Positions 6,908 through 11,281 of a stretch of DNA of 11,281 nt are shown one piece after another. Positions within the stretch are counted from its first letter, which is position 1. Each line of letters starts with the position of its first letter. The translations under genes and the position numbers were made by a program. Location: NCBI GenBank assembly GCA_012511425.1, contig JAAZGC010000046.1, positions 1-11,281 of the forward strand. The letters run 5' to 3'. The DNA is from Clostridiales bacterium. GTDB lineage: Bacteria; Bacillota; Clostridia; Oscillospirales; CAG-272. Under the pieces are notes generated by a model, which had not been told where the DNA came from, did no database searches, and saw nothing but the letters and a program-made list of their open reading frames with translations.

Positions 6908-7963
6908 TTAAGTCTGCTCATCCGAACGCCGAAGCTGTCCGCATGAGGCGTTTATGTCGGCGCCGAGGGTTCTGCGGACGGTCGCGTTTATCCCCATTCG
7001 TTCAAGCGTCCGGCGGAATCGCTGAGCTTCTCCGCGTCCTCCGCCCTCGAATTTCCCCTCGACGGGATTTACCGGGATGAGATTGACGTGAAAGGGCGCG
7101 CCTTCAAAATATTTCTTCAGCAGCCGGGCGAGGCGAAGCGCGTCGTCTTCGCCGTCGTTTTTTCCCGGAATCAGGGTGTATTCAAAGCTGATCCGCCGCC
7201 CCGTCTCATCGAAATATTCGCGGCAGACGCGCATCAGCTTATCAATGCCGTATGCGCGGTTTACTGGCATCAGCCGGCTCCGCGTCTCGTCGTCGGAGGC
7301 GTGGAGGGATATCGAGAGGGTGATGTCGTACTTTTCCTGCGAAAGACGGGTGATCTTGTCGCATATCCCGCAGGTCGAGAGGGATATCCGCCGGGCGCTG
7401 ATATTCAGCCCTTCCGGCGAAGTGACAAGCCCGATGAACCTCACCGAGTTTTCGTAGTTGTCGAGCGGCTCTCCCATCCCCATCATGACGACGCCGCCGA
7501 TCCGCCCGCCGCAGTCAAGGCTTGCGGCATAGACCTGCCCCAATATCTCCCCGGCGTCGAGGTCTCTCAGCTTTCCGCCGATTGCGGACGCGCAGAAAAC
7601 GCAGCCCATATTGCAGCCGACCTGCGTGCTGACGCAGAGGGTGCGGCCGTATTTATAGCTCATCAGCGCCGCTTCGACCGTCGCTCCGTCCGGGTATTCA
7701 AAGAGATATTTGACGGTTTCGTCGAGCTTCGAGCGGAGCGCCTTTTTTATTTTCGGAACGCCGGTCTCGCAGTCGGCGCCGAGTTTTTTCCGGAAGGCGG
7801 CGGGCAGTCCGCTCATCGATTCGATATCCGACGCGCCGTGCATCAGCGCCTCGTATATCTGATCTCCCCGCCAGGGGGATTCGCCGTATGAAGCGGCCAG
7901 AATGCGGAGCTCCTGCCGCGTAAGCCCCGCGAGGACCGTTTTTTTCGACAATTTTCCTATCAT
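6908..7963 (-). CDS. rlmN: Dual-specificity 23S rRNA (A2503-C2) / tRNA (A37-C2) methyltransferase, radical SAM
   Basis: This 351-residue enzyme places a C2 methyl group on A2503 of 23S rRNA (and A37 of some tRNAs in E. coli) by radical SAM chemistry via a methylated cysteine. The 4Fe-4S cluster motif is C117-xxx-C121-xx-C124 (VGCNMGCVFC). The two extra catalytic cysteines are C110 (TLCVSTQ, equivalent to E. coli C118) and C341 (INASCGQL, equivalent to C355). The SAM-binding motif is GMGEPLDNY (162-170), followed by SLSTCGI, SLHASDDETR and NLIPVNP. The N-terminal helical domain is complete and starts at about residue 9. Length and layout match the family. It is first in the minus-strand block, 121 bases ahead of prpC, an arrangement also known in Bacillus (yloN-prpC-prkC). 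No ribosome-binding site precedes the ATG, and a promoter lies only eight bases upstream. Alternative A8 methylation (Cfr) is unlikely given the order and context. Confidence 0.97.
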   Translation of the reverse strand: MIGKLSKKTVLAGLTRQELRILAASYGESPWRGDQIYEALMHGASDIESMSGLPAAFRKKLGADCETGVPKIKKALRSKLDETVKYLFEYPDGATVEAALMSYKYGRTLCVSTQVGCNMGCVFCASAIGGKLRDLDAGEILGQVYAASLDCGGRIGGVVMMGMGEPLDNYENSVRFIGLVTSPEGLNISARRISLSTCGICDKITRLSQEKYDITLSISLHASDDETRSRLMPVNRAYGIDKLMRVCREYFDETGRRISFEYTLIPGKNDGEDDALRLARLLKKYFEGAPFHVNLIPVNPVEGKFEGGGRGEAQRFRRTLERMGINATVRRTLGADINASCGQLRRSDEQT

Positions 7964-7998
7964 ACCAACTATTATATCACAAATAAGAGATTTTTCAA
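7964..7998 (-). promoter_or_regulatory. Extended -10 promoter for rlmN operon
   Basis: On the minus strand TTGAAA (7998-7993) and TATAAT (7976-7971) are separated by 16 bases, and the -10 is preceded by TG one base away (TGATATAAT), an extended -10. The predicted start of transcription falls at about 7964-7963, that is at or next to the rlmN ATG at 7963. Confidence 0.72.
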
Positions 7999-8070
7999 AG
8001 TCAACGATATTAAAAGATAATATTTAACGAACAGGAAACAAATAATTCATCACGAAACGGCAAGCTACCG

Positions 8071-8100
8071 ATAAAAATCCCTGCCGCAGAATAAAAATCC
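8071..8100 (+). repeat. Two 10-bp direct repeats 20 bp apart upstream of the hydrolase promoter
   Basis: ATAAAAATCC occurs at 8071-8080 and again at 8091-8100, a centre-to-centre spacing of 20 bp, about two helical turns. The second copy ends 10 bases before the -35 box of the hydrolase promoter. This layout fits an activator dimer site, but that is inference. Confidence 0.5.
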
Positions 8101-8110
8101 GCCGGAAGCG

Positions 8111-8139
8111 TTGACTTTTTCGGCGGAGTGGTATATAAT
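8111..8139 (+). promoter_or_regulatory. Sigma-70/sigma-A promoter for the alpha/beta hydrolase
   Basis: TTGACT (8111-8116) and TATAAT (8134-8139) are separated by the optimal 17 bases. The predicted start is near 8146, giving a leader of about 59 bases before the ATG at 8205. CGGGAGA occurs twice in the leader; the second copy (8191-8197) serves as the ribosome-binding site. Confidence 0.85.
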
Positions 8140-8204
8140 TCAACCGGGAGACTTGTTTTAGTTTCAAAAAATATTGACAAAACTGCTTATCGGGAGAAAT
8201 TACA

Positions 8205-9221
8205 ATGAATTTAAAAGAACTGCATTACAGCATAGCCGACACAGGCTGCCGCCTGCCTTATTCCTACGACCCGTCTCAGCCGTTTGAGCCGCAGCGGGCG
8301 CGCGCGGAAAAGAAGTTCCTTGAGCTTCTGGGGATGCCGGAGAAAAAGGGAGAGGTCGGCGTCAAAGTCGAATTTGTAAACGACTCCGACCCGCGGTTCA
8401 CCGAAACGCGGTTTGCGTTTGAGTCGGAACCGGGATTTTTCGTCCCCTGCCATATGCTCATGCCGAAAGCGGCGTCCGCAAAGTCGCGGGGAGGACTTCT
8501 GCCGGTAATGATCTGCATCCAGGGACATTCGACCGGGATGCACATCTCGATAGGGCGCGCTAAGTTCGAAGGAGACGAAGAGACGATAGCCGGCGGCAGA
8601 GACTTCGCGATACAGGCGGTAGAGCGCGGCTATCTTGCCATAGCTATGGAGCAGCGGGGACTCGGCGAGCTGCGCCACGGCTCCTGCCTGCTTCCGGCGT
8701 CTCAGGCGCTGCTTATCGGCCGCACCCTTTTGGGCGAGCGGATATTTGACGTGTCAAGGCTTATCGACGCGCTGTCGCTGCCTCTCGGAGGCGATTTTGC
8801 GTCTGCCGACACCGGCAGGATATATGTTATGGGCAACAGCGGCGGCGGAACTACCTCCTGGCACGCGGCGGCGGTCGAACACCGCCTTGCCGGAGCGATG
8901 CCCTCCTGCGCGTTCAACACATACAGAAAATCGATTTTCGCGATGGATCACTGCTTCTGCAACCATATCCCGCGCATCATGGAGTTTATGGAGATGCCCG
9001 ACCTCGCGATGCTCTCGGCGCCGACGCCGGTCGTGATTGTAGCCGGAAAGAAGGACTCCATCTTCCCGATTGACGGCGTGCTTGAAGGCTTTGATACGGT
9101 AAAGCAGATTTACAAAGCCGCCGGCGTTCCCGACGCCTGCGCCCTCGTCGCGGGAGAGGAAGGCCATCAGTTCTACCCGGATATCGCCTGGCCGGTGTTT
9201 GATGAGATGACGGGGAATTAA
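8205..9221 (+). CDS. Alpha/beta hydrolase, acetyl-xylan-esterase / Abhydrolase_7-like
   Basis: This 338-residue protein is a soluble alpha/beta hydrolase. The nucleophile elbow is G210-N-S212-G-G, the acid is probably D284 (GKKDSIFP) and the histidine H321 (EEGHQFYPD). The oxyanion region is near IQGHS (105-109), and EQRGLGE (149-155) is a recognisable family motif. The segment from M247 (MDHCFCNHIPRIMEF) through SAPTPVVIVAG is typical of the acetyl-xylan-esterase-like group that includes Abhydrolase_7. No signal peptide is visible, so it is probably cytoplasmic and acts on an acylated sugar or other small ester; the exact substrate cannot be told. ATG at 8205 is preceded by CGGGAGA at 8191-8197. 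It has its own promoter and terminator and is divergent from rlmN, so it is likely a single-gene unit. Dienelactone-hydrolase-type or peptidase S9-like activity are alternatives. Confidence 0.84.
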   Translation: MNLKELHYSIADTGCRLPYSYDPSQPFEPQRARAEKKFLELLGMPEKKGEVGVKVEFVNDSDPRFTETRFAFESEPGFFVPCHMLMPKAASAKSRGGLLPVMICIQGHSTGMHISIGRAKFEGDEETIAGGRDFAIQAVERGYLAIAMEQRGLGELRHGSCLLPASQALLIGRTLLGERIFDVSRLIDALSLPLGGDFASADTGRIYVMGNSGGGTTSWHAAAVEHRLAGAMPSCAFNTYRKSIFAMDHCFCNHIPRIMEFMEMPDLAMLSAPTPVVIVAGKKDSIFPIDGVLEGFDTVKQIYKAAGVPDACALVAGEEGHQFYPDIAWPVFDEMTGN

Positions 9222-9258
9222 TCGGGGGAATTTAAGCTTTTCCGATAAAAATCGCGCC

Positions 9259-9301
9259 AAAAAAGCCCTTCGTTTTGACGAACGAGGGGCTTAAATTTTT
9301 T
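9259..9301. terminator. Bidirectional rho-independent terminator
   Basis: A 12-bp stem (9263-9274 paired with 9281-9292, one G-T wobble) encloses a 6-base loop. It is followed on the plus strand by an A3-T6 run and preceded by six A, which form a U-tract for minus-strand transcripts. It lies between the convergent hydrolase and EamA transporter genes and serves both. Confidence 0.9.
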
Positions 9302-10238
9302 ATATATTCGGTTCGGCGGCTTTTTCCTGCGCCTCTTTCGGTTTCGTATTCATCACCACAACCGCCGCGACTACCAGCAATATCCCTATTACCGAGACTA
9401 TGTGCATCGGCTCTCCGTTGAACAGCACGCCGCAGACGGCGGCGACTACCGGCTCTATCGAAGCCAGAATCGATGCGTGAGTCGGTTCGACATTTGAAAG
9501 TCCGAGGGTATAAAAAGTATATGTGAACGCGCCGGAAACCAGCGCCATCGATACCAGCAGCAGCGCTCTTTTAACTGACAGCTCCGGCCAGCCGCCCCCG
9601 ATTGCGGCGGCGGGGACCGTTACGGCGGAGGCGCAGATGAAGGTCCAGAGGGTGACGGTAATTCCGCTGTATTTTTTGAGCGCCGCCTTGCCGAAGATGC
9701 TGTAAAGACCGTAGGTAAGCCCGGAGAGCAGTCCCAATGCGACGCCGATAAGGTCCAGGCCGCCGGTAAAAAGGCTCGAAAGCCCGGCGGCGCCGTCTTT
9801 TGCAATCAAGGGGGCGAGGGAGACGCAGACGCATCCGGCAATCGCGAGCGGGACGGCGGTCAGCTTCCGCGCAGTCAGCGGCTCTTTCCAGATTATCCTC
9901 GAAAGCAGCATGATAAAGAGGGGCGCTGTATAAAGCAGCACCGCCGACGGCCCCATGCCGATCCGCCCGATCGCGGCGAAGTACGACCAGCTGAAAAGGG
10001 TGAAGCTGACGATTCCGGTTCCGCCGAACATCCAGATATCGCGCGGGTTTATCTTGAAATTCTTCCTGTCGGTGAGGGCGGTCAGAATCGCCATCGCTGC
10101 GGCGGTGACACAGGAGCGGACGGCGATTATCTGGCTTAAAGAATACCCCTCCGCGCGCAGGGCGTTGACGAAAAGTCCGGTTACCCCCCACGCTGCGGCG
10201 GCGATGATTATCATCAGATATGACGCGGATTTTTTCAT
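9300..10238 (-). CDS. EamA/DMT-family permease (10 transmembrane helices)
   Basis: This 312-residue protein is a drug/metabolite transporter superfamily member with two EamA repeats, about residues 8-140 and 160-297. Hydrophobic segments occur at about 7-27, 35-55, 70-90, 97-117, 125-145, 160-180, 193-213, 225-245, 255-272 and 278-296, ten in all. Repeat-terminal signatures are visible: LYTAPLFIMLLSRIIWKEPLT near 102-122 and SILASIEPVV with NGEP at about 257-277. Family members export or import amino acids, sugars, nucleobases or drugs; the substrate cannot be predicted here. The start ATG lies five bases after the transglutaminase stop with no clear ribosome-binding site, so translation is probably coupled to the upstream gene. 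The stop codon abuts the terminator at 9259-9301. Confidence 0.93.
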   Translation of the reverse strand: MKKSASYLMIIIAAAAWGVTGLFVNALRAEGYSLSQIIAVRSCVTAAAMAILTALTDRKNFKINPRDIWMFGGTGIVSFTLFSWSYFAAIGRIGMGPSAVLLYTAPLFIMLLSRIIWKEPLTARKLTAVPLAIAGCVCVSLAPLIAKDGAAGLSSLFTGGLDLIGVALGLLSGLTYGLYSIFGKAALKKYSGITVTLWTFICASAVTVPAAAIGGGWPELSVKRALLLVSMALVSGAFTYTFYTLGLSNVEPTHASILASIEPVVAAVCGVLFNGEPMHIVSVIGILLVVAAVVVMNTKPKEAQEKAAEPNI

Positions 10239-10243
10239 ATTTA

Positions 10244-11281
10244 TTAATTTGCCGGTATTCGGATAATCTCGGTCGAAATAAGCGTTCTTTTTGAGGTGAC
10301 GTCTTTATGAGTCAGCTTGCGGGCGTCGGTTTCGGCTTCTCCCGACTGGCTGTCGTAGGGGTCGAGGCGGTCGAAGCGGCAGGCGGGGGAAAAATCCGTC
10401 TGAAAGCGCCGGTTGCAGGCGATCCGCCTCGGGTCGGCGTGACCGAAGTAGAATTCGCGCGTCATTTTGCCGCCGGCGGCGTTGGTCGGGTCGCAGAAAA
10501 GCCAGCCCCAGGGAGCGCAGTAAAACCGCGCCCAGTCGTGAGAGCTTATCCGGCCGTATTTGCAGGTGTGCCCCGATTCCCAACCGGCGGGAATGCCGGA
10601 TATCCGGCAGAGGGCGATGAAGAGCAGCGCCTGAACTCCGCAGTCGCCGCGGCCGTTCAGCGCGGCGAATTCGGCGATGCTTTCGATAAGCGAGTAGCTG
10701 CGCATATATGAATAGACGCAGTTTTCGAGAATCCAGTCATAGAACTTTTTCGCCGTAATGAGCGGGTTTGCTTCGTTTCCGCGGATCTCGCCGGCGAGCG
10801 CGCGAAGATAGGGAGTAAAGCGGATATGCGGCTGCTGCTCCGAAAGGTCGTCTTCGGTTACCGAGCCGTCAAATCCGATGACGGCTTTCGCCGGGTCGAG
10901 GTCATGCCAAATCTGGCGGCGGGTAAGGCTGTATTTTACCGAAAATTCAAGTCCCGGCCGATACGGCATATCGAAATAAGCAATTCTCTGCGCGCCGTCC
11001 GGCGGGGAGATGACGCCGTCGGCGGAAATCTCTATCTCCGACTGCGTATCCGTCGGTATCGGCAGGGGGAGCCAGGCGCGAATCGGCGTTCCCGGCTCGA
11101 CGGCGCCGTCTTTTACGGCAAGCTTATGCTCAACCGTGAGTCGCACAGCATAAGAGCCGTTTTCCTTCATCTCGCGGATGGTTCTGTCGGTCTCGTTTTC
11201 TCCGCCGCCGTCGGTGTCGGGCTTGCGGGCTTCGGGGGTGTTTATCCGCGCCGAAGCGGGGAAGTCCTCGTGAAACTTCCG
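10244..11281 (-). CDS. Transglutaminase-like cysteine protease-fold protein (5' end beyond window)
   Basis: The frame is open to the right edge with no stop, giving 345 visible residues. An internal ATG at 11170 lacks a ribosome-binding site and the 37 codons before it read as protein (a Asp/Gly/Glu-rich stretch), so the true start is probably outside. Relative to the 11170 ATG, the catalytic triad is C177 (GRGDCGVQ), H211 (SSHDWARFY) and D227 (FCDPTN), all in the order expected for the transglutaminase-core family. The N-terminal part (about residues 7-85) resembles the beta-rich domain often found before the core (IRAWLPLP motif). No membrane helix or signal is visible, but the N-terminus is missing. 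Members can be proteases or amide hydrolases rather than true cross-linkers. It is cotranscribed with the EamA transporter downstream. Confidence 0.92.
   Translation of the reverse strand, partial: RKFHEDFPASARINTPEARKPDTDGGGENETDRTIREMKENGSYAVRLTVEHKLAVKDGAVEPGTPIRAWLPLPIPTDTQSEIEISADGVISPPDGAQRIAYFDMPYRPGLEFSVKYSLTRRQIWHDLDPAKAVIGFDGSVTEDDLSEQQPHIRFTPYLRALAGEIRGNEANPLITAKKFYDWILENCVYSYMRSYSLIESIAEFAALNGRGDCGVQALLFIALCRISGIPAGWESGHTCKYGRISSHDWARFYCAPWGWLFCDPTNAAGGKMTREFYFGHADPRRIACNRRFQTDFSPACRFDRLDPYDSQSGEAETDARKLTHKDVTSKRTLISTEIIRIPAN

Noticed and set aside
7088..7891. 267-codon plus-strand open frame opposite rlmN
   Set aside because: It is antisense to a complete rlmN and reflects GC-rich third codon positions; no domain or ribosome site supports it.
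8174..8206. Second promoter candidate TTGACA with TACAAT near the hydrolase start
   Set aside because: The spacer would be 21 bases and the -10 would overlap the ATG; the upstream TTGACT-17-TATAAT is far better.
8754..9260. 168-codon minus-strand open frame opposite the hydrolase
   Set aside because: It is antisense to the hydrolase's catalytic region and runs up to the terminator; no motif or ribosome site is seen.
11168..11170. ATG at 11170 as the start of the transglutaminase-like gene
   Set aside because: There is no ribosome-binding site and the frame stays open through 37 more codons to the window edge, so the real start is probably outside.

Overview
The window looks like chromosomal DNA from a low-to-mid GC Gram-positive bacterium, most likely an uncultured member of Bacillota, class Clostridia. 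The evidence is indirect: strong AGGAGG-type ribosome-binding sites, sigma-70/sigma-A promoters of the TTGACA/TATAAT type, a membrane Ser/Thr kinase with PASTA repeats, and the gene order rlmN-prpC-prkC, which is a hallmark of Bacillota. No rRNA, tRNA, CRISPR array, insertion sequence or phage gene was seen. Eight protein-coding genes fill almost the whole window; the longest non-coding gap is 241 bases (7964-8204).

Left block, bases 1-7963, all on the minus strand and probably one operon read right to left. It starts with rlmN (23S rRNA/tRNA adenine-C2 methyltransferase), driven by an extended -10 promoter so close to the ATG that the message may be leaderless. Next come a PP2C phosphatase (prpC) and a PASTA-domain Ser/Thr kinase (prkC) with an 18-base gap. 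In many Bacillota the genes after prkC are rsgA/cpgA and rpe. Here they are replaced by a membrane-anchored protein with three zinc ribbons and, 49 bases further, a large HEXXH metallopeptidase-like protein with a C-terminal DLDLHV domain (resembling DUF2135/YfaP) that runs off the left edge. The phosphatase is unusual: it is about twice normal length because of three inserts, one of which carries four 33-bp tandem repeats.

Middle, 7964-9301. A divergent promoter region separates rlmN from a plus-strand alpha/beta hydrolase of the acetyl-xylan-esterase/Abhydrolase_7 type. The hydrolase has its own near-consensus promoter, preceded by two 10-bp direct repeats exactly 20 bp apart, and it ends at a bidirectional hairpin terminator.

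Right block, 9300-11281, minus strand. A transglutaminase-like protein (5' end beyond the window) is followed after 5 bases by an EamA/DMT-family transporter whose stop codon touches the shared terminator.

Biologically, the left block pairs an RNA-modification gene with a reversible phosphorylation switch that senses the cell envelope, plus two uncharacterised membrane-associated proteins that are candidate partners or substrates of the switch. The hydrolase and the transglutaminase/transporter pair look like independent housekeeping or accessory metabolic units. The most unusual parts are the prkC-linked zinc-ribbon/metallopeptidase pair and the repeat-bearing phosphatase.
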